Below are positions 21,356 through 32,689 of a stretch of 64,000 bases of DNA, in pieces. Source of the stretch: Catonia carolina (lineage: Eukaryota > Arthropoda > Insecta > Hemiptera > Achilidae); assembly GCA_035578175.1 (NCBI GenBank), contig JAQMRL010000008.1:9090883-9154882 (forward strand), given 5' to 3'. The position numbers and the translations under genes are program-made. The notes under the pieces were generated by a model, which did not search any database, was not told the origin of the DNA, and saw only the letters and a program-made list of their open reading frames with translations. The first letter of the stretch is position 1. The number at the start of each line of letters is the position of its first letter.

Positions 21356-21460
21356 GTTTTTTGTTTATTTCTAATGTTTTATTAATAATGTTAGGATTAT
21401 TGTTAATTATATTTGCATTGGCAAAAGCAAGTCGTGCGATTGTTTTAAACTAGTTTCTTT

Positions 21461-21811
21461 CTAGAATGATAAAAAAAGCTTTGTCTACTTTGAAATTACT
21501 CTGAGAATTTCAGTAGAACATGTTTACGTGGGTAGTAATAAATCAAATATTAAGAATTCAATTGAAGAAAATCCTACGCTATATTTATAATGTACCAATG
21601 TAACCATACAATATTATTGATTCTGTCTGAAGCAATTTTAGTACGAATCTAAAAACATATTCTGCGGAATTGCTGACATTTCAATTGTTTCAGACACGAT
21701 TAGGTTTCATTGAAAACTTCTCATTTCTTTTAAATTAAAGATTTTATTGTTATCGATCAAGTATTCATTTGCAATACCGAAGGTACTAGATTCGATTCTC
21801 GGCTTTTAGGT
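21461..21811. other. Interval without recognised feature
   Basis: No gene or repeat recognised. Confidence 0.45.
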
Positions 21812-22057
21812 GAGAATGTATGATGATTTTACTGAAAATTTCGATTTTTGGTTTTTTATATTTTTCAATAGTTGAGGCCTAGATCTACCAGAAAACCATT
21901 ACATTACGTCAAAAAATTATTTTAATGAAAAAATTAAGTTTTTAGCAGTTTTACCTAGAAAAATTATCATGTCACCAAGATCGAATATTTTTCATAATTT
22001 TATACTGAGCGTTTTAGAGCAAAGGGAATTTTAGACCTCGGAATATGTTTTTAGAAT
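21812..22057 (-). mobile_element. Fragment of the 19256 TIR family
   Basis: It shares ATTTCGATTTTTGG, TAGATCTACCAG and TCATGTCACCAAGA with 13502-14223; the ends are missing. Confidence 0.72.
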
Positions 22058-22147
22058 TTTGAACCCCAGCCATCAAAGTACACCGGTAAACCCTACGTAG
22101 TATTCAAATCTGTATAAAAGTAACTACCTTTACTAGGATTTGAACTA

Positions 22148-23101
22148 ACGGGTGATTCAAAAAGAGCGCCGGTTTTTAAACGGCTGGTAAATTTTTGTTT
22201 ATCGGTTGGCAACATTGTTAGACCTCATTTCTATTTCGGAGAACATTCCGATCGACGACTCAGTTGTAGTTTCTCTTGTTCGCAGTGTAGTACTCTCGCA
22301 GTCTGTGTCTAACCATGGAGAAGTTTACAATTGCACAACGAGTGTTAATCGTCAAAACATTTTACCAGAGTGGAGAGAGTTATGCGGCTACTGTCAGGCG
22401 ACTTCGCGGTACTCTAGGACGTAATGAAGCACCGAATGAATCAACAGTTCGCAGGCTCATGAAAAAGTTTTTTGAGACGGGTTCAACAGTCGACCTTAAA
22501 AGTTCTGGACGTCGTCGTTCTGGCCGAACTGAGCAGAACGTTGCGTTGGTTCGTGACCGTGTGGCTGTTAGCCCAGCAAAATCAATACGTCGCCGTTCTC
22601 AACAATTGGGTTTACGATGTTCTTCTGTACGGAGAATTCTTCGGTACGATCTCCAATATCACCCGTATAAAATTCAGTTGCTGCACGAGAAACAATGTTG
22701 TTGCTCCGTGAACGGTTCCAGGATCGCATCATTTCTCGTAATTCCGACCATCAATGGCCACCAAGGTCGTGTGACTTGACGCCTTGTGACTTTCCTCTTT
22801 GGGATCATCTGAAGTCATTGGTGTATGCCAATAAACCCCGAAACATCAATGACTTGAAGGAGGAAATTCGACGGGTTATCGGGCAAATGGAAGTCGAAAC
22901 TTGTCGTGCAGTAATATCCAATTTCATGGACAGAGTTGATGCGTGCCAACGCAGTAGAGGAGGACACATGCATGACATCATTTTTCATACATGAAATCGG
23001 AAGGTAAGATGAACTTGTTGATGTATTTATTTTCAGTTTTTCAATAAAATAAATCTCTTAATTTGATATATCAAAACCGGCGCTCTTTTTGAATCACCCT
23101 A
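22148..23101 (+). mobile_element. Tc1/mariner-type transposon, internally deleted (copy A)
   Basis: The terminal repeats read GGGTGATTCAAAAAGAGCGC and the inverted form, flanked by TA. About 954 bp. The central part of the transposase gene is missing: the frame jumps after residues YKIQL into the region just before the last catalytic segment. Confidence 0.92.
22315..22994 (+). pseudogene. Deleted mariner transposase (DUF4817/DDE type)
   Basis: The ATG at 22315 starts MEKFTIAQRVLIVKTF, the N-terminal helix-turn-helix (DUF4817-like) region of an insect Tc1/mariner-superfamily transposase. It continues to YKIQL near residue 122, where an internal deletion shifts the frame and the product ends at 22779. 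The C-terminal part is readable in another frame (22695-22994): RSCDLTPCDFPLWDHLKS, holding the last catalytic aspartate, then a tail ending RSRGGHMHDIIFHT. The first two catalytic residues are deleted, so no active enzyme can be made here. Confidence 0.88.
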
Positions 23102-23132
23102 TAGAAACCTTCGTCTCCGAAAATCAGCGGTC

Positions 23133-23452
23133 TAATGCAAATAATTTAACACTCCGCATGCCTGTTGTGGGCAACGTTTGCTTGAAATTAAAGCTGTTGT
23201 GGGTGCAGCTTTGTTTTTAAATCTATAAATATGTGGATGGATGTTATTTAATTTTGCACCGGCTAACGCAAGAAACTACTTTGTATCGGTTACTTTAGCA
23301 GCTTCTATTGGTGGTTCTGTAATGTATTCATAAAAAAAAAACATATAATAATATTTAATGGGAAATTTCTGTCAGCGTTTTCTTCTTCTACAAAAACATG
23401 TACTGCATTATTAATGTAATGTGTTTCTCAGCGGGTCGCTTCAAAAAAAAAA
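23133..23452. other. Interval without recognised feature
   Basis: Mostly AT-rich, with a poly(A) run before 23453. Nothing recognised. Confidence 0.45.
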
Positions 23453-24206
23453 AAAAAATCGTGTGAAACACTCACACAACTTTCTCTTGCCAATGCAAAT
23501 AATTTAACCAATATAACCTAACATTAGTAATAAAACATTAGAAATAAACAATAAACTAACCTCAATAAACATAACCTAATTTTAATCATAAGTGAAAGAC
23601 GCAAAATGAAAATTAACCTCAGTTTGGCTTCAACATACGGAAAATCACTCTTTCACGCTAAACTAGGCTCTGTACAGAAAAATTCTAAAAATAAAAGTTG
23701 TAGATCTTTTAATTTTCTATAAATTTTATTAAACACTTTTGTCGCAAAATGCATACTAAGGCCGAAATCTTAAAACAATCGATTTTTCTCACGTTTTCGT
23801 GAGAAAAAAACAGAAAATCGCTAATTACCGCTAAACTAAGCGTTATACCAAAAAATGTTTGAAATAAAAGTTGTAGGATTTTAAATTCTCTAAATTTTTT
23901 ATTATATAAAATTTTGGGCTTAATGCATATTAAAGCCGTAATCTTAAAAAAACAATTTCTTTACGTGAAAACAGCCTCACTGAGAATTTCAGCAAACATG
24001 GCGCCTACCATATCTTGTAGAGCATAAAAAATTAAGTAAATGAGGCAATTTTTAAAAAAATCGTAAAAAAGTGACAAATTACACGAATAAACTACTACTT
24101 CCGGTTGACCGATTTTGATTAAAATGTTTGTGTCGGGTCCGGTAGTGTTACGCAACTTAAGTTTCAAGTTTCAAGCTCGTACGATGTTCCGTTCTTGAGA
24201 TATTTT

Positions 24207-24241
<35 letters not shown>

Positions 24242-24370
24242 AATCGCTAAAAACATGTTTTTTGGGTTCAGGGGGTCTGAAAACGTGTAGATCCGATGAA
24301 AACTCGATTTCGAAAAATCGACATGAAAACAATACTTTCCTTCTTATTATTCATATAGGCAAGAAAAAGT
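23453..24370 (-). mobile_element. Helentron-like element, full length
   Basis: Minus-strand complete copy: the 5' end is at 24370 and the 3' hairpin (GTGTGAAACACTCACAC as written on the plus strand) near 23460. It has an (AC)n tract at 24209-24240 and a short unbroken frame (24167-23961) also seen in other copies. Confidence 0.9.
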
Positions 24371-24593
24371 AAAAAAGAAAAGTAAACGGCCCGACAAACC
24401 GTCTAACTTCTCCTTAATCTCCTTGTCGTACTCCATTTTACTCACACAACGACCGATTTTGATAGTGTATCCATAACAGTTATAATTTTATACGGTTAAA
24501 TATATGGAACGACGCAGCACACGTTGGATCAAATTTTCTTATAATCCGTAATTTGAGTATTTGTATCTGTTCAATTCATAAACAATAAGCAAC

Positions 24594-25006
24594 CTTGTTT
24601 CAAACATTTTTTTGTATAACGCTTAGTCTAGCGGTAATTTGCGATTTTCTGTTTTTTTCTCACGAAAACGTGAGAAAAATCGATTTTTTTAACATTTCGG
24701 TCTTAGTATGCATTTTACGACAAAAGTGTATATAATTAAATTTATAGAAAATTAAAAGATCTACAACTTTTGTTTAGAGCATTTTTCTCTACAGAGCCTA
24801 GTTTAGCGTGAAAGCGTGATTTTCCGTATTTTTAAGCCAAATTGAGTTCGATTGTCATTTTGCGTCATTCACTCATAATTAAAAACAGGTTATGTTTTTG
24901 AGGTTAGTTTTTGTTCATTTCTAATGTTTAATACTAATGTTAGGTTTATTGTTAATTATTTGCATTGGCAAGAGAAAGTTGTGTGAGTGTTTCACACCAG
25001 ATTTTT
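24594..25006 (+). mobile_element. Helentron-like element, 3' part
   Basis: Runs from the TTTTTTGTATAACGC zone to the intact subterminal repeat and 3' hairpin. It is preceded at 24563-24593 by a scrap of the palindrome SINE. Confidence 0.85.
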
Positions 25007-25144
25007 TTCATTACAGTAATTGAATTCTGGCATATCATCAGAAATTAATTTGTAAATAAATAAATAAACTAAACAATTGTCCGTCAAATTTTCATCATTG
25101 AATTTCCAATCAATATCTAATGTCAATTTATTTTATAATTTTTA

Positions 25145-25180
<36 letters not shown>

Positions 25181-25385
25181 TGAAGGAGAATTCGATTTTA
25201 ATAACTTTTCAAATCGTCGATGCACGATTGTATCTGCATTATCGACTGTTAAAAAATATAATTTATTATTTTATGTATCATTATGTATTTACTTATAATT
25301 ATGTCCGTTCAATAAATTTAGTTTTCATTTAATATACGCCCTTGAAAATTTAATCCACAATAATATAATAGGCTACATCGATATA
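25007..25385. other. AT-rich interval with (AAT)n at 25148-25182
   Basis: Apart from the trinucleotide run nothing is recognised. Confidence 0.5.
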
Positions 25386-26397
25386 CAGGGTGATTCATGA
25401 AGTTCTCCCCCCACTTCTACAGCACATTGTACTAGTAAAAATAATGAAAAAATGTTATATAAACATAGGTCCGAAAACGCTTCGTTAGCGAGTTACAGCT
25501 AGCGAAAGTTTCGCCTGGATTTCAGTTCACCAGGTGAAATGAGGTCTTCCTGGAATTGTGGTAAGGTAGATTAAGGGGCAAATTCAATCATTTCTTATGG
25601 TTTTTGATCTGATAAATTGAATAAAACAGGTCCCAGATCTGTAAGTTAAATAGTTTTTAAGAAAACCAGTGTCAAATGCAAAAAATGGAGTGAAAAACTT
25701 ATTTTTTCATCTTTGGGCAAGGATAACTGTGTTATTTCACCAAGAAACAGTTAAAATTTTTCAATAAAACATGTAGAAAATTTTATTCTGAACAAACCGG
25801 TGTAAATTAAGTACACAGAAAGCGAATAGATGTTTGATTAAATGAGTTTTTATTCATAAGAGTACAAAGTAAAATTAACCGGAAAAACTAAAATGAAAAA
25901 ATGTGTTTTTTTCACTCCATTTTTTTGCATTTGACACTGGTTTTCTCAAAAACTATTCGCTTTCTGTGTAATTTATTTACACCGGTTTGTTCAGAATAAA
26001 ATTTTTCTACATTTTTTATTGAAAAATTTTAACTGTTTCTTGGTGAAATAACACAGTTATCCTTGCCCAAAGATGAAAAAATGTGATTTTCACTCCATTT
26101 TTTGCATTTGACACTGGTTTTCTCAAAAACTATTTAACTTACAGTTCTGGGACCTGTTTTATTCAATTTATCAGATCAAAAACCATAAGAAATGATTGAA
26201 TTCGCTCCTTAATCTACCTTACCAGAATTCCAGGAAGACCTCATTTCACCTGGTGAACTGAAATCCAGGCGAAACTTTCGCTAGCTGTAACTCGCTAACG
26301 AAGCGTTTTCGGACCTATGTTTATATAACATTTTTTCATTATTTTTACTAGTACAATGTGCTGTAGAAGTGGGGGGAGAACTTCATGAATCACCCTG
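25386..26397. mobile_element. Fold-back element 1 (1,012 bp, arms about 445 bp)
   Basis: The element is a giant hairpin. It starts CAGGGTGATTCATGAAGTTC and ends with the complement, flanked by TA (25384-25385 and 26398-26399). The left arm to about 25830 is matched almost base for base by 25949-26397 in reverse. Inner blocks such as TTTGACACTGGTTTTCTC recur. No transposase is encoded. The end GGGTGATTCA is shared with the mariners here, suggesting cross-mobilisation by a Tc1/mariner-type enzyme. Confidence 0.92.
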
Positions 26398-26415
26398 TAT
26401 ATCTATATCGATATA

Positions 26416-27460
26416 TAGGGTGATTCAAAACTATACGGCAATCTCTTGAGATCTCATTCTATAGCTAAAAATAAGAAAAAAAGTTCATATAAACATATGC
26501 CTCAAAACGCTTAGTTAGCGAGTTACGGCTAGCGAAAAATTTCACCTAGAACTCTGTACCCTCGGTGAAGTAAGGCCGTATAAAAATGTTAAAGGTAGTT
26601 ACAAACATACAAATACGATTGTTTCTTATGTTTTTTAATCTGAAAAATTGAATAAAATTTGTTCCAGAGCTGTAAATGCAATACTTTCAGAGATATCTTA
26701 CATAAAACACAAGAATTGGTGCAAAGAAATGACATATTTTTGTGTTTAACGTAAGATTACTTCCATAATTGGTAAATAAAGGTGTATTTTTTCTTAAATA
26801 AATTTGTAGAAAATTAAATTCTGAAAAGATTCGTGTGAATTACTCAGGAAAAAATGAATAATAGATATTGAAATTATATTGAAATTGGAATAATACATAA
26901 CATATTAGGCTGGTTACTTCCAACCTACATTATTAGTTAATATTTTATGCAGCTAAAAATGTGCGTTTTATGTGCGTCTGTTTTGATTTTAAATGAAGCG
27001 AAATTTCAATATCTATTATTCATTTTTTCCTGAGTAATTCACATGAATCTTTTTAGAATTAAATTTTCTACAAATTTATTTAAGAAAAAATACACCTTTA
27101 TTTACCATTTATGGAAATAATCTTACGTTAAACACAAAAATGTGTTATTTCTTTGCACCAATTCTTGTGTTTTATGTAAGATATCTCTGAAAGTATTGCA
27201 TTTACAGCTTTGAAACCAATTTTATTCAATTTTTTAGATTAAAAAACATAAGAAACAATCGTATTTGTATCTTTGTAACTACCTTCAACATTTTTATGCG
27301 GCCTTACTTCACCGAGGGTACAGAGTTCTAGGTGAAATTTTTCGCTAGCCGTAACTAGCTAAGTAAGCGTTTTCAGGCATATGTTTATATGAACTTTTTT
27401 CTTATTCTTAGCTATAGAATGAGATCCCAAGAGATTGTCGTATAGTTTTAAATCACCCTG
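26416..27460. mobile_element. Fold-back element 2 (1,045 bp)
   Basis: A second long palindrome: AGGGTGATTCAAAACTATAC at the left and its complement at the right, with TA on both sides (26414-26415 and 27461-27462). The arms are about 470 bp around a centre near 26940. It shares the motif GCGAGTTACGGCTAGCGAAA with the first and third elements but is otherwise diverged. Confidence 0.9.
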
Positions 27461-27754
27461 TATAATAGGCTATCATATGTACATCGATAACGCTCGCAAT
27501 ATTATTTTTATAATATGGGCATTGAAATTGGTTTTTCTATTGCATTATTTTATTATCTTGTGTGCGAATTGTAATAAAATCATTAATAATTTTATCGAAA
27601 TAATATTCTAATATATTTTAATGGTAGGAAAATTTACAGCTTGTTTATCGATTATCGGATTTATTATATCTACAGGGTGACTCACGAAGTTATATCGTCG
27701 CTTTCTGAGATCACTCTACAAGCCAAAAGAAAGAAAAAAATTTATATAATCATT

Positions 27755-28152
27755 GCTGTTGTTGTTTAGGTCATCAGCCAAAAGGCTGGTTTGAACCTGT
27801 AGAGGTTTTACTAAGTAAATCCAGGAGTGAGGTGGTTTACCATTGCCTTCCTCACTAAGTGGAAAAGTACGCTTATCAGCATGCCGGGCCCTCTGAAAAG
27901 CATAAATTTTCCACTCTGCAAATGACACTTTCACTTCATTCACCACAGGGTCTGGCTGTATAATGAAATCCATTACTCTCAGACGAGATAACTCTGATTA
28001 GCGTCTTTTACACATCTACTTCTTCTGTTCTTAAATGATTCAGTCATTTGATTGGCTGACCATGTGATAAGAAACAGAACTATTTATTTTAGCCCTGCAA
28101 CGAACGGATTGAGTGTAAATAATTTGACACTCCACCTGTCTGTTATGGGCAA
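27755..28152 (-). mobile_element. (AAC)n-tailed SINE with 11 bp target duplication
   Basis: 398 bp; ATATAATCATT flanks it at 27744-27754 and 28153-28163. Confidence 0.92.
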
Positions 28153-28163
28153 ATATAATCATT

Positions 28164-28257
28164 ATTATTATTATTATTTTTATTATTATTATTATTATTA
28201 GCGTATTCTCCCTTAAAGGAAGGCGATAAGCAAACTGAATCATTTTTTCTTGTTGTT
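28164..28257 (-). mobile_element. LINE 3' UTR scrap with (ATT)n tail
   Basis: The (ATT)n run at 28164-28199 is followed by GCGTATTCTCCCTTAAAGGA, which resembles the 3' UTR of the next element (GGCGAATTCTCCTTGGATAG). Confidence 0.65.
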
Positions 28258-29642
28258 GTTATTATTATTATTATTATTATTGGCGAATTCTCCTTGGATA
28301 GAAGACGTTAAGCATCATGACTCAGTTTCGTCATTTGTTTTTCTTATTGGTCCAGTAGGCCTTCATTGTTTCCGAGAAAGCTTTTTTGCGGGTTTCAGAC
28401 CACTTTGGTCTAAACTGCTTCTCTCTTGAGGGCTCTGAAACTTTCCACTTGTCTTCCTTGTGACGGAATAGGTTTTTATTAAAAATTTCAGTTTGATGTA
28501 TATTTGCGCTTTTTAGGTCCTTACGAATTTCGTCCAGCCAAGGTGTTGAAATTTTAAGTTTTGTTATATATTCAATTATTCTTTTTGTTAGCCTATCCTC
28601 CTGCAATCTGTTAAGATGTCCAAAGAACTTCAACCGCCTTTTACGCATGTCAATTTCAATGTTTGAATAGCTCTCTGTTGTTTTGTTGGATTGCAGCCTA
28701 TACCCATCTTCTGTAAGTCGAGCCCCTAGAATTTTTCTAATAATTTTTCTTTCCTCCTTTTTGATTTCTTCGATTTCGTGTTTCCTGTTAAGTACAAGTG
28801 TTTCGCTTGCGTAGAGGACCATTGGTTTAATAACTGTGTTGTAGTGCGCTCCCTTGCAAATCTTCTTAGTGGTACCACTTTTGAAGATCCCGTAGTTATT
28901 ATAGTCCATTGTTTCTGAATCCGTAAAGCGTGTTTCTTGTAATGTAAGAATTTGTATTTTCTGTTTGTTAAGTTCTGTCGTGAGATTGTGTAACTTTCCT
29001 GTTTGAATTAATGTTTGAATGTTAAAAGTGCCAATGTAGCTTTTTTTTTCCGTGAAAGTTTGTCAGAGCACTCCGATTTGCTCTCTCGTATAAGCCCAGG
29101 CTCCCCAGAATCCGAACGCCTGGTTGCCGTTTGCCTACGGGTGGATTGGTTACCACCTGGGGTAATTTTGTAGTTACTTGTACGAGTCATGTTTGCTTGT
29201 AATCAGCGTTCTAACTTTCGCTAGGGGCGTAGAACCAGGGATTGTGAGTTCCTGGAGCATGTTTACAGCCGCACCTCTTGGTGAACAGACGCTGACCATT
29301 AGCCGCTGGATGCCAGTACAGACGCTAATGGATTTATTTGTTTTAAATAAAGCCTAAAACAAGGGCCTGTCTCCTCCACCAGATCCACCGTATCCTGAGG
29401 TCGTCCCTCCACTGTCACTGCTGTTGAGGTCTTCACCCGTATCCCTGGGCAGGGGACTGCGCTATACCCCGCAGTACTGGGTCCTCAGTAGAACTTAATC
29501 ACCCCTGTTCCACAACAGGCAGTGTCCACCCCCGCGACTTGGACGCACCCACTGAGAGTTATCTATGTAGACATGTAGACTCAGAAATCATATCTGAGCC
29601 CCATAGACCGGGTTAACAGTCTTGAGTATGCCAAGACTGAAG
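28258..29642 (-). mobile_element. Internally deleted LINE with (AAT)n tail
   Basis: Minus strand. It has a GC-richer 5' UTR (29640-29200) containing GGTGGAGGAGACAGGCCC, then an N-terminal ORF, a deletion removing most of the endonuclease and all RT catalytic motifs, the C-terminal protein end, a short 3' UTR and an (AAT)n tail (28258-28281 as ATT). About 1.38 kb: a non-autonomous derivative retaining both ends. Confidence 0.8.
28331..29190 (-). pseudogene. EN-to-RT-tail fusion from a deleted LINE
   Basis: The first frame starts at 29190 (MTRTSNYKITPGGNQ) and runs to a nine-A run near 29040, where a frameshift occurs. The next frame carries an apurinic-endonuclease start (IGTFNIQTLIQTGKL, then ILTLQETRF with the catalytic-site glutamate). 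At the IFKSGTTKK region it jumps straight to the LINE C-terminus: VLYASETLVLNRKHEIE, KKEERKIIRKILG, KRRLKFFGHLNRLQEDRLT, ending AYWTNKKNK. No RT palm motifs remain. The A-run shift could be mutation, sequencing error or slippage. Confidence 0.78.
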
Positions 29643-29645
29643 GCT

Positions 29646-30018
29646 TATTATTATTATTATACACGTTGTAGACCCTTATGGATCACGTGAAGCTTCTACG
29701 GTTCTTCCTCTCCATGACATCTGCATCTTCTCACTCATGGCTCTCTTCCTCTCCTCTGTCCACGTAGTGCCCGTCTTCTTGGCTCTGATCTCTGGCTGCA
29801 CTTCCCACTCGTCTATTCTTTTTCTATACGTATTGCGGTCTGTCGCGTCTTTAGAAGTGAGTTGAGCGTTGTCAAGGTCTCTTCTTACTTGTTCGGCCCA
29901 TGTCATTCCTGTAAGATTTTCTGTAGCAATAAGAATCTGGTGGGTAAGTCTGTGTTCGGTAAGTCGTTGTATGTGTCCATAGAATTTAAGTCGTCTTTTT
30001 CTATTTCGTCTTTTATAA
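29646..30018 (-). mobile_element. LINE 3' fragment with (AAT)n tail
   Basis: Minus-strand coding remnant: KRRLKFYGHIQRLTEHRLT followed by MTWAEQVRRDLDNAQL and ending near SEKMQMSWRGR, then a 3' UTR and (ATT)n at 29646-29660. Same superfamily as 28258. The two ORF pieces overlap in different frames, so it is at least once frameshifted. Confidence 0.8.
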
Positions 30019-30600
30019 CCATTATTATATGTCCTAAAACGCTTTTGTAGTGAGTTACGGCTAGCGAAAGATTTCGCTCGGAACTCAATAGGTACCCTCG
30101 GTGAAATAATAACTTGCTGAAATTCTGAGAAAGTTAATAAAGGGGCGAATTCAGTTATTTCTAATGGTTTTTAACTTGAAAAATTTAATAAAACAGGTAC
30201 CACAATTATGTTTAAAACGCTTTGGTAGCGAGTTACGGTTAGCGAAAGATTTCGCTCGGAACTTAATAGATACCCTCGGTGAAATAAAGACTCGCTGAAA
30301 TTCTGAGAAAGTTAATAAAGGGGCGAATTCAGTTGTTTCTAATGGCTTTTAACTTGAAAAATTTAATAAAACAATTACGACAATTGTATATATCTTGGTT
30401 TTTAAGATATTCGAAGTAAAACAGAAAAAGCTGTGTCTAAATCTAAAAACACGTTTTTTCGGTTTGAACTACAATAACTTTATTAAATGACTAATAAATA
30501 CATAAAAGTTAAAAAAAAACTTGTTAAAAATGTAATTTTGAATAAATTGGTATGAAATAAGGCAAGAAACAACTAAGACGGTCACTAATATGGTAACTAA

Positions 30601-31090
30601 TAAGGCAAGAGACAAACCGTAATAATAAAATTATTGTTTTTGTATTTTAAACATAACATATCAAAGCGTACTGAAAAATGACAAAATTTGTGATGAAACT
30701 AAATATCTACTAGATGATATTTAAGTACGCTTGGTATTTTTTTATTATTTCCTGATTTTTTTTTATTATTTCAACTAGCAATTTAACTTGATTAGTCGAT
30801 ATTATGAATCGTAACAGAGTAGATAAAAGATACCACAATCATATCAGTTTTGTAACGAAATGGTATATTATATCAATAAATAATAATTAATACCTTAATT
30901 AGCGAAAAAATGTCCGTGACATTGTTAGACAACCACTCTTTCAGTGATTCAGAAAATATCCTTGCATTCATGTATTGTATTACATTACACATATTTGTTT
31001 ACGTAGACTACAGTAAATAAACACACATAAAATAATACAAAGAAAGATTAAAAGAAATATTCATCTGTTAATTGATACAGTTTTAGTCTG
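30601..31090. other. Interval without recognised feature
   Basis: AT-rich; nothing recognised. Confidence 0.45.
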
Positions 31091-31194
31091 TGGTTTGGCA
31101 AATTGCAGTAACTTTTTAGTTAATCTTCAAGCAGCCAGTGGCGGTTCGTGCCTTAAAAAATATGTGAAGAGTTGGAAAAACCGAGAAAAACTAG

Positions 31195-31497
31195 TGTACT
31201 TAAAAACGTCTGTGAAATGTCCCCCCGTACAAAATTTTGAAAATAAACTAGTGGAATCGATTGTTTTACGTTTGTTCCGCAAAAATTTTCGTTTGTTCCG
31301 CTCAAATAAGCGAGAAAAATTTAGGAAAAATTTGGAGTGGTTGAGGTAAACAAGCGCGTTTAATACTTTACACATTTTTTTGCCCTTAGTGAAAAAAAAA
31401 TTTAACATTTTTTTTGCCCAGTGTGAAGTTAGTAAGTTATAACACCCCATTACGGTTTTTCTCGATTTTCTCGCCTATTTGAGCGGAACAAATTTTT
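31195..31497. repeat. Inverted repeat related to the 63 kb satellite
   Basis: TTTGTTCCGCTCAAATAAGC near 31290 is matched in inverted form by CTATTTGAGCGGAACAAA ending near 31497. The same words form the satellite at 63236-64000. The frames on both strands here are palindromic echoes and not genes. Confidence 0.75.
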
Positions 31498-32075
31498 TTA
31501 TGTTCTACAAGGGTAGACGCTATGTCTCTGAAATTCTTGGGGAGGCTGTGCCCTCGTAGAAAAAATGGTTTTTTAAAGATTGGGGCCTTAATATGCATTG
31601 TAGGGCAAAAGTGTATAAAAAAAGTTGTTGAAAATTTAGAAACCTACAACTTTTATCTTAAACATTTCTTTGTACAATGCTCACTTTAGTGGTAATTAGT
31701 GATTTTCTGTTTTTATTTCATGAAAATGTGTAAAAAATGGATTTTTTAAGATTCCGTCCGTAGTATGCATTTTGTTTACAATAAAAGTGTATGTTATAAT
31801 AAAATTTATAGAAAATTAAAAGATCTACAACTTTTATTTCTAGTATTTTACTCTAAAGAGCCTAGTTAAGCGTGAAAGAGTGATTTTCCGTATTATTAAG
31901 CCAAACATTATTAGGTTGATTTTCATTTTGCATTATTCAATCATGATTAAATTTGGTAATGTTTTTTTGAGGTTAAATTTTTTTCTAATGTTTTATTACT
32001 AATGTTAGGTTGTATATTATTCATTATTTTGCATTGGAAAGAGAGAGTTGTGTGAATTTTTCACGCCAGATTTTT
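31498..32075 (+). mobile_element. Helentron-like element, 3' part
   Basis: Begins at TTTTTATGTTCTACAAGGG and runs to the 3' end; subterminal repeat GGAAAGAGAGAGT and hairpin GTGTGAATTTTTCACG are slightly decayed. Confidence 0.82.
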
Positions 32076-32142
32076 TTGACTTAAGCAGAGAAAATCAGTT
32101 AAAATCAAGGTATACAAAATGGAGCGCATTATACAAATGCCG

Positions 32143-32332
32143 AATTGGCGCAGTTGGTAACGTGCTGGCCTCTTATCATGCGGTCCTGGGTTCGAATCCC
32201 ACTCAGACTCGGCATATTTTCATACGTTTTCAAAAAATCATTTCATCCTCCATTGTAAACAGTTACACCCCAACGTCGTCGCTAATGACCGTTGCAGTTC
32301 ATGCGACGTTAAAAAATAAATTTAAAAAAAAA
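32143..32332 (+). mobile_element. tRNA-derived SINE, type B head with type C tail
   Basis: The head has TTGGCGCAGTTGGTAACG (A box) and GGTTCGAATCCC (B box). The body CATATTTTCATACG leads to a tail reading CGCTAATGACCGTTGCAG and CATGCGACGTTAAAAAA, matching the type C end. Confidence 0.85.
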
Positions 32333-32689
32333 TGGAGCGGGAGAAAGTAATTAGAATGAAGTTATCGATGGGATTTTAAATAATCTTTGAAAAGAAAAGT
32401 AAATAAAAACAAAAATTATAACATTTTCAATAATTTATTTATTTAAACCTTTTCCTGCGGACGTACAGAAAGAAACTTACAAAACTGTACTACTATTATT
32501 AATATTTCTTTCTTTATCAAAATGATACGAAAGCTATTTTTAAACTTGACCTGATATTATTGATGCTTACGTATCATATAAGTTAGGTACCGATGCAAAT
32601 TTAATGTTATAGTAACTGAAATAGAATGCATTTACTTCAAATAGCCTACTATATTTTTTACTACTAATAATACAGGTAGACTGTTCAGC

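Larger units (their letters stand above)
22058..23132 (-). mobile_element. Palindrome-bearing tRNA SINE split by a mariner
   Basis: SINE sequence runs 22058-22147 and resumes at 23104 (ACCTTCGTCTCCGAAAATCAGC). Between them lies the mariner at 22148-23101, with TA on both sides. Confidence 0.85.
27673..30600 (+). mobile_element. Fold-back element 3, one arm only, split by retroelements
   Basis: The left end CAGGGTGACTCACGAAG follows TA at 27671-27672. The arm is interrupted at 27755 by a SINE and LINE fragments and resumes near 30018 with ATATGTCCTAAAACGC and GAGTTACGGCTAGCGAAA. The opposite arm is absent. Within it, 30028-30208 and 30209-30390 are a ~181 bp tandem duplication. Confidence 0.75.
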
